64,000 nt of DNA from Kaistella jeonii (GCF_000812865.1 NZ_JSYL01000002.1:62001-126000); one strand, 5' to 3'. Counted from the stretch's first letter, positions 34,632-44,183 are shown. Notes: generated from the letters alone by a model not told the origin. A program made the numbers and translations.

Positions 34632-35189
34632 ATGAAAAAGTCAATTCTAATTTTGGGCATGATAGGATTTGCCCTGGTTTCCTGCAAAAAAAGTGAAACA
34701 GTAACTGCTGCTGATACTACTAATGCCACGGAAGCAGTGGGTCACGGACAGGAAGGAGTGCAAGATGAAGATTCTAAACCTAATGTGGTTCAGTTGGCTG
34801 CTAAAACCCCAGATTTATCTACATTGGTAACGGCTGTAAAAGCTGCGGGTTTAGCAACATCACTAAGTAACGCCGGACCTTTTACCGTCTTTGCACCTCT
34901 AAATTCTGCGTTTGATAAACTTCCTGCAGGAACAGTTGAAGGTTTACTAAAACCAGATAAAGTAGATGATTTATCAGATATTTTAGGATATCACACTTAC
35001 GTTGGAGTAATCAAAGAAGACCAGATGTCAGATGGACAAACTCTCGGAATGGTGAACGGAAAAAACATAAAAATTACTATAGTTGACGGAAAACCTGTCA
35101 TCAACGGAAAAGCAAAAATTGTTGCAACAGTACCGGCTTCAAACGGAATCGTGTATGTAATTGATGAAGTGCTGCTTCCGGCAAAATAA
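34632..35189 (+). CDS. Fasciclin-domain lipoprotein
   Basis: 185 aa. Lipoprotein signal (MIGFALVSCKK) then a low-complexity linker and one fasciclin (FAS1) domain at about 55-185: DLSTLVTAVKAAGLATSL, GPFTVFAPLNSAFDKLP and the H2-like NGIVYVIDEVLLP. FAS1 domains mediate adhesion or protein contacts at the cell surface. Control by the same operator as the nos operon links it to the anaerobic/N-oxide response; its task there is unknown. Confidence 0.85.
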   Translation: MKKSILILGMIGFALVSCKKSETVTAADTTNATEAVGHGQEGVQDEDSKPNVVQLAAKTPDLSTLVTAVKAAGLATSLSNAGPFTVFAPLNSAFDKLPAGTVEGLLKPDKVDDLSDILGYHTYVGVIKEDQMSDGQTLGMVNGKNIKITIVDGKPVINGKAKIVATVPASNGIVYVIDEVLLPAK

Positions 35190-35218
35190 AGATCTGAGTT
35201 TATTGAATTTAATGTTGG

Positions 35219-35255
35219 AACGGCTTTCAAAATAATTTTGAAAGCCGTTTTTTTT
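35219..35255 (+). terminator. Terminator of the fasciclin gene
   Basis: AACGGCTTTCAAAAT/ATTTTGAAAGCCGTT, a near-perfect stem followed by eight T. It lies between converging genes and may act in both directions. Confidence 0.85.
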
Positions 35256-35294
35256 ATGGGTTAAATCGAAATTATAATCTGTAATTCATTAAAA

Positions 35295-36509
35295 TTAAGT
35301 CTTCTTAAACGATTTTAAATTAATGAAAATCCAGAATATCGAAGCAAACATTAATACCGAAACAAGCAGAAGCATTTCATTTGCAAAGGGAATAGAAATA
35401 TATTTGATAGAGAAAACGCCCATCAAACCAAGGATAAACTCATTCAGGAAAATTCCTAATAAAAGAAGCTTCACTCCCAGAAGAAGCTTTTTTGTTATCG
35501 TAAAATAATTGGTCGCTAAAATCTGATTGACTAAAAATGTGGCGATACACATCAATAAAATCAAATGTAGATAAGCGATCACAACGTTTCTAAAGCCAAA
35601 TGCGAACTGATTGAGCGCCGGAATATTAGAACCTAACTGAAGTGCGATCTTCACCGCGAAAGCAAATCCTGCATACATCAAAACAAACCGATGCATTGGT
35701 GACCATTTCAAAACTAAATTGGTCCAGTTCTTTTTCACGAAAAGATAAAGCATTACTGCACCGATCGTTTGTCCGATGGTCGCAACAACAATAACTGCAA
35801 AAACATAAACCGGCATTTTCATCCATAAAACCGATAATCCGTAACCAATGATGCAACCGAAAAACAGAAGCCAGAATATTAATTTATTTTGCTTCTCAGA
35901 AATCGCAGAACCCACTTGTTTCATAGAGAATAAAAGAAAACCAATACAGGAAAAAATAAAGAAACCATTATATTGAAAATGCAGATAATAATATTCTGAG
36001 GCTAGATAAAGATCCTGTGTCGCCGTTTTAGACATCATCATAAATCCCAAATTAAATACTCCGACAGAGGAAATAACCGCGAAAAACAGACCTGCTAAAA
36101 ACCAAATTTTCGAAGTATCCTGAATTTTATTGGAATCTCTAATGAAGAAAAAGAAAAAGGCAAAGCTACAGAGCAAAGCTGTTGTAGAACCCGCGATCGA
36201 CGCCCAGAAATAGCCACCATAAATAAATGTTCCGAGCATAGAAAAGGAAGCGATCAAATTGATAATGATGAGTTTCTCATACTTTTTCAGATTAATTGCC
36301 GAATTGATTTTACTCAAATAATTTAGGATCAGCACATAGATCACATTGGTGATCCAGGCATAAAAAGCAAAATGCGAATGAGCTTCCTGTAAATGCTTCT
36401 GATCTAAAAAAGGCATTGAATATAAAATTTTGTAGCGCATCGTAACGCCCAAAAGTGCGACGATCAAAAAATTGAAAATTGAAAATTTCAGCCAGAAACT
36501 TCTTTGCAT
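35295..36509 (-). CDS. Polytopic membrane protein co-transcribed with the Fnr-like regulator
   Basis: 404 aa with about 12 transmembrane helices. Conserved-looking histidines occur in HLQEAHSHFAFYAW (about 39-52), YYYLHFQYNGFF (about 173) and AYLHLILLM (about 318), reminiscent of haem or copper ligands in haem-copper oxidase/NO reductase relatives. That kinship is a guess from pattern only. It overlaps the regulator gene by one base, so both are made together under the Fnr-type operator, pointing to nitric-oxide or anaerobic metabolism. Confidence 0.6.
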   Translation of the reverse strand: MQRSFWLKFSIFNFLIVALLGVTMRYKILYSMPFLDQKHLQEAHSHFAFYAWITNVIYVLILNYLSKINSAINLKKYEKLIIINLIASFSMLGTFIYGGYFWASIAGSTTALLCSFAFFFFFIRDSNKIQDTSKIWFLAGLFFAVISSVGVFNLGFMMMSKTATQDLYLASEYYYLHFQYNGFFIFSCIGFLLFSMKQVGSAISEKQNKLIFWLLFFGCIIGYGLSVLWMKMPVYVFAVIVVATIGQTIGAVMLYLFVKKNWTNLVLKWSPMHRFVLMYAGFAFAVKIALQLGSNIPALNQFAFGFRNVVIAYLHLILLMCIATFLVNQILATNYFTITKKLLLGVKLLLLGIFLNEFILGLMGVFSIKYISIPFANEMLLLVSVLMFASIFWIFINLKSFKKT

Positions 36510-37105
36510 TAGTAATAAATTTTATGATTGATTAATTGTAACTTTTCTTCTCTCTCCATCTTTTTCACTGCTCGAATTACAGTTTCTACAGCCAATCCAG
36601 TTGAATTTGCCATTTCTTTTCGTGTGACATCAATGATTGTTTTTTGCTCAGGTTCTAATCCTAAAGTTCTCTTGTGAATTTTTAGAAATTGTAGAATTCT
36701 TTCATGCGGACTCAAGTGAACGATAGATTTCAGCTTCATGGTTTTTTCATAAGCTTTCCGGGCAATTTCTTTTGTAAATCTAAATAGCAATGGCGGATTA
36801 TCGATCATGAATTTTTGAAATTGCTCCTCATTAAAACAGAAAACTTTCGCCGTTTCGCTAGCAATAATTGCATTTGCAGGATATCTTTCACCCAACAAAA
36901 AAGGAGGTTCACCCAAAAACATGTGATTCACCACGGTACTGATCAAAAACTCTTTACCTTCAGAGTCGGTATTGTAAATTTTGATCTCACCTTCCAGCAG
37001 ATAATAAAGATTAACAGCTTTCTGATCTTCCCGAAAAAGAGTGTCTTTTTTCTTAAAATGAAGAACCGGAATTTTATTTTTCAACAAAATTTCTTTTGAG
37101 AACAT
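36509..37105 (-). CDS. Crp/Fnr-family transcriptional regulator
   Basis: 198 aa from ATG 37105, chosen because the -7 box at 37121-37128 lies just upstream and would be inside a longer frame. A cyclic-nucleotide-like beta-barrel (YYLLEGEIKIY, FLGEPPFLLG) precedes a long dimer helix and a winged HTH (VTRKEMANSTGLAVETVIRAVKKME). No N-terminal Cys cluster for an Fe-S centre is present, so it is not a classical oxygen-sensing Fnr. A haem or NO-sensing type is possible. It is the likely binder of the TATGA-N6-TCAYA sites. Confidence 0.88.
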   Translation of the reverse strand: MFSKEILLKNKIPVLHFKKKDTLFREDQKAVNLYYLLEGEIKIYNTDSEGKEFLISTVVNHMFLGEPPFLLGERYPANAIIASETAKVFCFNEEQFQKFMIDNPPLLFRFTKEIARKAYEKTMKLKSIVHLSPHERILQFLKIHKRTLGLEPEQKTIIDVTRKEMANSTGLAVETVIRAVKKMEREEKLQLINHKIYY

Positions 37106-37120
37106 AATTTTAGTTTGATT

Positions 37121-37193
37121 CAAATTTAACACTAAATTATTGTTCCACCTATGATTGCGATCACAAACTAATGCGCAAAATTCCTTATTTTTG
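37121..37193. promoter_or_regulatory. Divergent promoters with shared Crp/Fnr-type operator
   Basis: TATGATTGCGATCACA (37150-37165) lies between two -7 boxes: minus-strand TAAATTTG (37121-37128) for the regulator gene and plus-strand TATTTTTG (37186-37193) for ppk1. Each box is 28-30 bp from the dyad centre. Confidence 0.7.
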
Positions 37194-37214
37194 GGGAAAT
37201 CTAATTCAATTAAA

Positions 37215-39278
37215 ATGTCGAATCAATTTAACCCAAGAGATATTACGTGGCTCGCTTTTAACGAAAGAGTTTTGCAGGAAGCGATGGATGTTGAGGTTCC
37301 TCTTCATCTGCGTATTCGGTTTCTCGGAATTTTTTCAAATAATTTAGATGAATTTTTTCGCGTTCGTGTTGCCGGACTAAAACGGGCGATGGATTTTAAA
37401 GAAAAATACATCACCGAATCTTTTTACCAACCACCTACAAAAATTTTACAGAATATCACCGAAGTGGTCATTAAGCAGCAGCAAAATTTCGATAAAACCT
37501 GGAAAAAAATTCAGGTAGAAATGGCAGATGAAAATGTATTCATCAAGAATTCTAAAACCCTGAACGCTGAGCAGAAAAGATTTGTTGTTCACTATTTTGA
37601 TGAAATGGTAGAAAGCAATGTCATTCCGATTTTGTTGAATGAAAATTCGCCGATGCCTTATTTGAGAGACAAATCTCTTTATTTGGGAGTCGCGATGCGT
37701 ACAAAGCAATTTCAATACGAAAGCAAATTTGCCATCATCGAAATTCCTTCACGAATTTTGGGTCGTTTTGTACTATTACCGTCCGACGACGACATCAAAA
37801 ACGTAATGCTTCTGGAAGATGTGATCACCTATAATTTACCCCATATTTTTTCCTATTTCGGATATGATGAGTTTGAAGCGCATTGTTTTAAAGTTACTAA
37901 AGACGCCGAATTCGATTTAGATAATGACATTAAAACAACGCTTGCACAAAAAATTGAGAAAGGAATTAAATCCCGTCGGAAAGGAAAACCAACACGTTTT
38001 GTTTTTGACAAAGCAATGGATAAAGCCTTACTGGAGTTTCTCATCAGAAAATTACATTTAACAAAAAAAGACAGCATTATTCCAGGTGGAAAAATTCATA
38101 ATTTTCGTCATTTTATGGAGTTTCCCGACGTTTTTAAAGCCTATAAAAAACCCGTAGAGAGAACGTCTTTTGATCATCCTGACCTGGTCGGAAGAAGAGT
38201 CACCGATGTGATTCAAAAAACCGATATTCTGCTTACTTTTCCCTATCATAATTATACGCAGGTTATCGATCTGCTGCGGGAATCAGCAATGGATCCGGAT
38301 GTAAAATCGATTCAAATTACCGCTTATCGTTTGGCGAGTAATTCAAAAATAATTAATGCTCTGATCAATGCGGCTCGAAACGGAAAAGAGGTTACCGTAA
38401 TGCTCGAACTTCGCGCAAGATTTGATGAAGAAAGCAATCTAGGCTGGAAAGAAATCCTGGAACAGGAAGGTGTGAAAGTTTTAGTCGGAATTCCAAACAA
38501 AAAAGTTCACGCAAAACTCTGTGTCATCAAAAAAAGAGTGCATAATAAAACGGTGCAGTATGGTTTTGTAAGCACCGGAAATTTCAATGAAAAAACAGCG
38601 AAAATTTATGGCGATCATCTCTTAATGACTTCTGACCGAATTATCATGGCAGACATTAATAAGATTTTCAATGTTTTGAGAAAACCAAAAGATAATATCA
38701 TGCAGGCTTTAAAAGGGTGTAAAAAATTATTGGTTTGTCCGGAATTCATGCGCGAAAAAATCATTCATCATATCGACAAAGAAATTGAAGAAGCCAAAGC
38801 CGGACGAAAAGCTTTGATGATCATTAAAACTAATTCATTGAGTGACCGCGCTTTAATTGAGAAAATTTATGATGCCGCAAAAGCCGGTGTCGTTGTAAAA
38901 TTAATTGTCAGAGGAATTTACTGCGCCGTTAATCAGAAAGATTTTAAGCAAAAGATTACCGCTATCAGTATTGTTGATGAATATTTGGAACACGCGAGAG
39001 TCATGTATTTTTATAGCAAAGGAAGCGAAGATATCTACATTTCTTCCGCCGACTGGATGACGCGAAACCTGGATTACCGAATTGAAGCAGCTGCAAAAAT
39101 CACCCAGAAAAACATCAAAAAAGAAATTAAAGACTTGCTCGACATTCAATTGAGCGATAATGTAAAAGCAAGAATTCTGGATAAGAAATTGAGCAACCAA
39201 TATGTGGAAGGTGATAAAATAAAAATTCGTTCACAGATCGAAACTTATCGGTATTTAAGAGCCAAGGAAAAGGTTTAA
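37215..39278 (+). CDS. ppk1: Polyphosphate kinase 1
   Basis: 687 aa from ATG 37215 (MSNQFNPRDITWLAFNERVLQEA); the longer frame from 37155 starts upstream of the predicted promoter. It polymerises the gamma-phosphate of ATP into polyphosphate. The PLD-like catalytic domains contain GVPNKKVHAKLC-type IPNKKVHAKLCVIK with the autophosphorylated His, and the second region EHARVMYFYSKGSEDIYISSADWMTRNLDYRIE. The operator upstream suggests control by the Crp/Fnr regulator encoded divergently. Confidence 0.95.
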   Translation: MSNQFNPRDITWLAFNERVLQEAMDVEVPLHLRIRFLGIFSNNLDEFFRVRVAGLKRAMDFKEKYITESFYQPPTKILQNITEVVIKQQQNFDKTWKKIQVEMADENVFIKNSKTLNAEQKRFVVHYFDEMVESNVIPILLNENSPMPYLRDKSLYLGVAMRTKQFQYESKFAIIEIPSRILGRFVLLPSDDDIKNVMLLEDVITYNLPHIFSYFGYDEFEAHCFKVTKDAEFDLDNDIKTTLAQKIEKGIKSRRKGKPTRFVFDKAMDKALLEFLIRKLHLTKKDSIIPGGKIHNFRHFMEFPDVFKAYKKPVERTSFDHPDLVGRRVTDVIQKTDILLTFPYHNYTQVIDLLRESAMDPDVKSIQITAYRLASNSKIINALINAARNGKEVTVMLELRARFDEESNLGWKEILEQEGVKVLVGIPNKKVHAKLCVIKKRVHNKTVQYGFVSTGNFNEKTAKIYGDHLLMTSDRIIMADINKIFNVLRKPKDNIMQALKGCKKLLVCPEFMREKIIHHIDKEIEEAKAGRKALMIIKTNSLSDRALIEKIYDAAKAGVVVKLIVRGIYCAVNQKDFKQKITAISIVDEYLEHARVMYFYSKGSEDIYISSADWMTRNLDYRIEAAAKITQKNIKKEIKDLLDIQLSDNVKARILDKKLSNQYVEGDKIKIRSQIETYRYLRAKEKV

Positions 39279-39415
39279 AGAGCCAAGTTAGAAGTAAAAA
39301 GATCCAGGTTAAAAACTTATGGATAAATTCCTTTTATCGAAAGTTTTAATTTTCGATCATCATTAGTAAAATAAAATTCATAAAATTCACCATCCACCAA
39401 TTCACATTTATTGCA

Positions 39416-39560
39416 TACCTTTGCAGTGCTTTTAGAAAAGGGAATTGTGTGCAAATCACAAACTGTCCCCGCAACTGTAAATCACCACTAGTGAAACTGC
39501 AATACAACCACTGAGCAATCGGGAAGGTGCAGTTTTGTGAAAGTCAGGAGACCTTACTGA
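39416..39560 (+). ncRNA. Cobalamin riboswitch with its promoter -7 box
   Basis: TACCTTTG (39416-39423) is the -7 box. The leader then shows the class I cobalamin core: AAAAGGGAA (39437), TGTCCCCGCAACTGTAA (39464-39480), AACCACTGAGCAATCGGGAAGGTG (39507-39530) and AGTCAGGAGACC (39543-39554). A later stem near 39560-39585 precedes the GGAGG ribosome site. Bound B12 should lower expression of the receptor genes that follow. Confidence 0.92.
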
Positions 39561-39603
39561 AAGTATTAACTTATAAAATGCTTTCGGAGGAAAGGCTTCA
39601 TTA

Positions 39604-41430
39604 ATGACTAAAAAATACCAATTTTCGGCTGTTTTACTATTTTGTTTTTTCTTGGGTTTTTCTCAGGAGAAAGTGATCGACACGGTTTATATCTTCGACA
39701 ATCAGTTGCAGAATTCTAAGAAATTCCACAAAATTGAAACCTTAGATGAATCAGATCTGCTAAAAAACACAACGAATCTTTCGGAAGTGCTGCGGTTTCA
39801 ATCACCGGTTTACATCAAAGAAAACGGTCGTGGAATGGTTTCCTCACCGTCTTTTCGAGGAACTTCCGCACAACAAACCGCTTTTATCTGGAACGGAATT
39901 AATATCAATTCAACCTTTTTAGGACAAGGTGATGTCAATAATCTAAATCTTCTTGGTTACGATCAATTAGAAATAAAATCTGGCGGTGGAAGTGTTATTT
40001 ACGGAAGTGGTGCAATAGGCGGAACGATCCATTTAAATAATGAATTATCCTTTAATAAAGGTTTTAAGACGAGCTTATTTTTAGAAGGAGGTTCTTTTGA
40101 TACCTTTAATTCTTTTCTAAAAACATCTTACAGCGACGAAAAAGTATCGGTAAAAGTATCGGGGAATTTTGTTAAAAGTGATAATTATTACGAAGTTCCG
40201 GAAAAAAAATACGTCAACTTAAACGGCGAATATGACAACCGCACTTTTAATTTAGGAACTGCTTACAAAATCGATCACAGAAACACGGTTTCCTGGCAAA
40301 CTCAAATTTACGACGGCGTTCAGCACTACCCTGTTTCTTCAGAAGATTTTACAAAAACAAAATATTTTTCTGATACTTTCCGAAGTTTGGTCGCTTGGGA
40401 TTTTAAGAATAAAAAACTTCAAAATAGCTTCAAACTGGCTTATTTGCAAGATGAATTTCAATATTTCGATCATATTGAAAAACCAAAAAGCAGTGGCGGA
40501 ACGGCGGATATTTATTTGGCAAAAAATGATCTCAATTATATTTTTACTGATAAGATCGCCTTAAATATTATTGGAGAATATCAACTTAATAAAGCCAAAG
40601 GTTACAAATCTGGGATCACTTCAGTGGAAAGAAACGCTGGTTCAGCAGCAGGTTTACTAAGATGGAATCCTTCACAAAAATTTTATTTTGAAGCCGGAAT
40701 TAAAAAAGATTTTGTAGAAAAAATTGAAACTCCAGTTCTTTTCTCTTTTTCCGGAAAAATGAAAGTAAGCGATTGGTATCAAGTTGCTTTGAACGCTTCT
40801 AAAAACTTCAGATATCCGTCTTTCAATGATTTATATTGGCAACCTGGCGGAAATTTAAATTTACGTTCAGAGATTTCTTATCAGGGAGAATTAGGAAATA
40901 ATTTTAAATACGGCGATTTCAAATTAAATGTTACTCCTTATTATATCAGCATTAAAGATATGATCCGTTGGTTACCCAATTCGAAAGGAATCTGGTCGCC
41001 GATGAATACGAATAAAGTGGAATCTTATGGAGTAGAATCAAAGTTTGATTTTGAAAAAGAATTCGGAAAAAACAAAACTAAATTTTCGCTTGGCTACATT
41101 TTCACCCATTCAAAAAATGTGAAAACAGACCGGTTTTTAGCGTACGTTCCACAACATAAAATTTACGGAAACGCGAATTATCGCTATGATTTCTTAGAAC
41201 TTTTTGTTCAGGGAATGTTTAATGGATTGACTTATACTTCAGATGACGAAAAACTGAAGGACGCAATTAAATCCTATTTCGTGATGAATTCAGGAATCAA
41301 CATCACTGTTTTAAAACATTATCAAATCGGTTTTAAAGTGAATAATATTCTCGATGAAATCTACGAAACTACAGCTTATTATCCTTTACCAAAAAGGAAT
41401 TACAGCGCCAACCTTTTAATTAACTTTTAA
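39604..41430 (+). CDS. btuB: TonB-dependent outer-membrane vitamin B12 receptor (BtuB-like)
   Basis: 608 aa. Signal peptide (VLLFCFFLGFSQ), plug domain (FQSPVYIKENGRGMVSSPSFRGTSAQQTAFIWNGININS) and a 22-strand-type barrel ending in the C-terminal aromatic NLLINF. It lies directly behind a cobalamin riboswitch, so cobamide uptake across the outer membrane is the likely role. No BtuCDF genes are in the window. The next gene encodes a candidate surface lid. Confidence 0.88.
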   Translation: MTKKYQFSAVLLFCFFLGFSQEKVIDTVYIFDNQLQNSKKFHKIETLDESDLLKNTTNLSEVLRFQSPVYIKENGRGMVSSPSFRGTSAQQTAFIWNGININSTFLGQGDVNNLNLLGYDQLEIKSGGGSVIYGSGAIGGTIHLNNELSFNKGFKTSLFLEGGSFDTFNSFLKTSYSDEKVSVKVSGNFVKSDNYYEVPEKKYVNLNGEYDNRTFNLGTAYKIDHRNTVSWQTQIYDGVQHYPVSSEDFTKTKYFSDTFRSLVAWDFKNKKLQNSFKLAYLQDEFQYFDHIEKPKSSGGTADIYLAKNDLNYIFTDKIALNIIGEYQLNKAKGYKSGITSVERNAGSAAGLLRWNPSQKFYFEAGIKKDFVEKIETPVLFSFSGKMKVSDWYQVALNASKNFRYPSFNDLYWQPGGNLNLRSEISYQGELGNNFKYGDFKLNVTPYYISIKDMIRWLPNSKGIWSPMNTNKVESYGVESKFDFEKEFGKNKTKFSLGYIFTHSKNVKTDRFLAYVPQHKIYGNANYRYDFLELFVQGMFNGLTYTSDDEKLKDAIKSYFVMNSGINITVLKHYQIGFKVNNILDEIYETTAYYPLPKRNYSANLLINF

Positions 41431-41440
41431 AAATAAAAAT

Positions 41441-42493
41441 ATGAAATTTTCTAAAATTCTTGCTTCAGCTTTTGCGCTGACTTTACTGTTCAACATTTCT
41501 TGTCGAACGAATGACGATCCGATTAAAGAAGAATTACCAAAAGGCGCGTACGAAAACGGAATCATCATCACTAATGAAGGTGGATATTCTACGCCAACTT
41601 CTACGGTTTCTTTTATTCCAACCGATTTATCAAAGCAGGAAGACAATATTTTCGCAAAAAATAACGATAATGCGATTTTGGGAAATGTTTTCCAGACGAT
41701 CGGATTCAAAGGTGATTTAGCATATCTCGTTTTGAACGTTCCTAATAAAGTGGAAATCGTAAACCGTTATACTTTCAAAAAAACCGCGACAATCACTTCT
41801 AATTTGAGCACACCAAGATACATTGCGTTTACTCCAAACAATACTTATATCACCAATCACGATTTTTCTACCGTGAAAAAAGTAAATATTTATGACAACG
41901 CGAATAATTTTGTAAAAAGTATTGATTTTGATCGTTATGCTGAGAAAATATCAGCTTCAAACGGTTATGTTTATGTACAAACGGATGGTTTAACTTACGA
42001 TTCATCTTACAACGAATTGGCGACCGGACATACGATCTCCAGAATTAATCCTGCGACCAATGCGGTTGATAAAACGATTACTTTATCTGATGATTTGGTA
42101 ATTCGCGATATGATTGCCGATGACAATTTTGTTTATGTAGTAACGTCAGATTATACGAATTCTAACATTTACAAAATTACTTCTGCGACCGGAAATGTAC
42201 AGAAAATCGAATTGCCAGGTATTACAGGAGCGCAAAAACTAGCTTTGGATAACAGCAAATTATATTTCATGACTTCCGGGAACAAGATTTATAATTTAAC
42301 TGCAACTACGGCAAACTCTATGTTTACTGCAACGGCAAGTTATGCTTACGGATTTAATGTAATTGATGGAAATGTTTATGTTTCTGATGGTTCATTTACC
42401 GGAGACAGCACCGTGAGAATCTATAATTCTACAGGAACCATAGTAAAAACTTTGAACACAGGAATCGGGACCAATGGTTTTTATAAAAACTAA
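41441..42493 (+). CDS. BtuG-like beta-propeller surface lipoprotein
   Basis: 350 aa. Lipoprotein signal (FALTLLFNISCRTND) and a YncE/DUF5074-type propeller of repeated blades (NGIIITNEGGY, GDLAYLVLNVPNKVEIVNRYT, TPRYIAFTPNNTYITNH, FVYVVTSDYTNSNIYKI). It begins 10 bp after the BtuB-like gene under the same riboswitch. In Bacteroides the surface protein BtuG is a propeller of this kind that captures B12 and hands it to BtuB; this gene is its positional and structural counterpart. Confidence 0.78.
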   Translation: MKFSKILASAFALTLLFNISCRTNDDPIKEELPKGAYENGIIITNEGGYSTPTSTVSFIPTDLSKQEDNIFAKNNDNAILGNVFQTIGFKGDLAYLVLNVPNKVEIVNRYTFKKTATITSNLSTPRYIAFTPNNTYITNHDFSTVKKVNIYDNANNFVKSIDFDRYAEKISASNGYVYVQTDGLTYDSSYNELATGHTISRINPATNAVDKTITLSDDLVIRDMIADDNFVYVVTSDYTNSNIYKITSATGNVQKIELPGITGAQKLALDNSKLYFMTSGNKIYNLTATTANSMFTATASYAYGFNVIDGNVYVSDGSFTGDSTVRIYNSTGTIVKTLNTGIGTNGFYKN

Positions 42494-42533
42494 AATTCGA
42501 ACTGTAAGTATTTCAAAAAAATATTCTCATTAT

Positions 42534-42569
42534 AAAAAAAGAACGCACTTAGAAATGCGTTCTTTTTTG
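42534..42569. terminator. Bidirectional terminator
   Basis: GAACGCA (42541-42547) pairs with TGCGTTC (42556-42562), flanked by an A-run and a T-run, between two converging transcription units. Confidence 0.85.
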
Positions 42570-42593
42570 TTTTATATAGAAAGTTTATTACGT

Positions 42594-44018
42594 TTATATT
42601 CCAATCTTTAATCCAAGAAGTTCACCTTCTTTAATGACGAAATTTCTCGCTTCATCTTTATCGTTTGCAATTTCACCTTCCAAAATAGCTTCTTTTACTT
42701 TTTCTTTTAAAATCCCGATTTCCCGACTGGGTTTTATATTAAACAGCTCCATAATTTCTTCTCCTGAAATTGGTGGTTGAAAATTTCGGACCTGATCTTT
42801 CTCTTCTACTTCTTTAATTTTAATGGCAACTTCTTCAAAATTTCGTTTGAACTTTGCCTGTTTCGACGAATTTTTTGTAGTAATATCTGCTTTATTCAAA
42901 ATAAACAAATCCTCCAGATCTTCACCAGCATCAAATAATAGTCGTCGCAGCGCAGAATCTGAAGTTCCGTCATCAACCAAAGCGATTGGTCTTGAGGAAA
43001 GTTTGACGAGTTTCTGAACATATTTCATATCCGTTCCAAGCGGTAATTTTAAACGGTAGAAAAGATTCTTTACCATTTTTGATCCCAAAAATTCATGTCC
43101 GTGGAAAGTCCAGCCAATTCCGTCTACAAATTTTTTCGTCGGTGCTTTTCCGATATCGTGCAATAAAGCTGCCCATCGAAGCCAAAGATTATCAGTATTT
43201 GTAGAAATATTATCTACGACTTCAAGGGTGTGCCAGAAATTATCTTTGTGCGTTTGTCCTTCAACTTCTTCGATTCCTTTTAATGCAGTTAATTCTGGAA
43301 TGATCAATTGCATTAAACCGGTTTCTTCCATTAATTTTAAACCAGCAGATGGTTTTGCAGAAAGCATGATCTTATTAAATTCAACCATGATCCGTTCGAG
43401 AGAAACAATTCTTATTCTTTCAGATTCATTTTTGATCGCATTCAAGGAGTTTTCTTCAATCTTAAAATTTAAGGTAGAAGCAAACCGAATTGCACGCATC
43501 ATTCTCAAAGGATCATCGGAATAAGTTTGACTGGGTTCTAAAGGCGTGCGAAGAATTCTATTTTTAATATCAAGAATTCCCTCAAAAGGATCGATTAAAT
43601 CGCCAAAGTTTTCTTTATTTAAAGAAATTGCCAAAGCATTAATGGTAAAATCTCGGCGTTTTTGATCGTCTTCCAAAGTCCCGATTTCTACAGAAGGTTT
43701 TCTGGAATCTTCGGCGTAGCTTTCTTTTCGAGCGCCTACGAATTCTAAATCAAGACCTTGATGCTTGAACATTGCCGTCCCATAATTTTTGAAAACAGAA
43801 ACTTTAAGCTTTGGATTGAGTTCTTTTGCGATGGCCTTTGCGAGTTCTATACCATTTCCTTCCGTAACAAAATCAATATCGGTCGGACTTTGACGCTTCA
43901 TCAACAAATCACGAACGTAACCCCCGACAATAAAAAGAGTTTGATTATTTTTAGCCGCAACTTCGGAAAAAATCTTAAAGGTTTTGAAATTTTTATTTTG
44001 CGTGAGATTGATATTCAT
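42594..44018 (-). CDS. cca: CCA tRNA nucleotidyltransferase / poly(A) polymerase-type enzyme
   Basis: 474 aa from ATG 44018 (MNINLTQNKNF); a start five codons upstream is also possible. The class II nucleotidyltransferase head has GGYVRDLLMKRQSPTDIDFV with the catalytic DxD, the RRDFTINAL and RMMRAIRFA motifs, and a C-terminal HD domain (LLHDIGKAP...FHGHEFLG). It adds or repairs the 3' CCA of tRNAs, and the HD domain gives phosphohydrolase activity. Confidence 0.93.
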   Translation of the reverse strand: MNINLTQNKNFKTFKIFSEVAAKNNQTLFIVGGYVRDLLMKRQSPTDIDFVTEGNGIELAKAIAKELNPKLKVSVFKNYGTAMFKHQGLDLEFVGARKESYAEDSRKPSVEIGTLEDDQKRRDFTINALAISLNKENFGDLIDPFEGILDIKNRILRTPLEPSQTYSDDPLRMMRAIRFASTLNFKIEENSLNAIKNESERIRIVSLERIMVEFNKIMLSAKPSAGLKLMEETGLMQLIIPELTALKGIEEVEGQTHKDNFWHTLEVVDNISTNTDNLWLRWAALLHDIGKAPTKKFVDGIGWTFHGHEFLGSKMVKNLFYRLKLPLGTDMKYVQKLVKLSSRPIALVDDGTSDSALRRLLFDAGEDLEDLFILNKADITTKNSSKQAKFKRNFEEVAIKIKEVEEKDQVRNFQPPISGEEIMELFNIKPSREIGILKEKVKEAILEGEIANDKDEARNFVIKEGELLGLKIGI

Positions 44019-44149
44019 AAGCTGAATTACCACAATCGAATGATTGAAGTTTTAATTTTTGCAAAGATAAGGAAAAGAGAAGCGTGATTAAAACTGAAAA
44101 TCCAATCTAAATAAGAACTTGTAAAGTAAAATTTGATTAAGGGTCAAAA

Positions 44150-44183
44150 TAAAACGCCTGGTTTTATACAAATCCGAGCGTTT
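44150..44183 (-). terminator. Weak terminator after the 83-aa gene
   Basis: AAAACGC and GCGTTTT form a 7-bp stem with a 20-nt loop and T residues on the minus strand. Confidence 0.35.

Noticed and set aside
36509-37105. Classical oxygen-sensing Fnr
   Set aside because: No N-terminal cysteine cluster for a 4Fe-4S centre is present.
44150-44183. Attenuator or riboswitch
   Set aside because: Only a 7-bp stem with a long loop, and no ligand-binding core; treated as a weak terminator.
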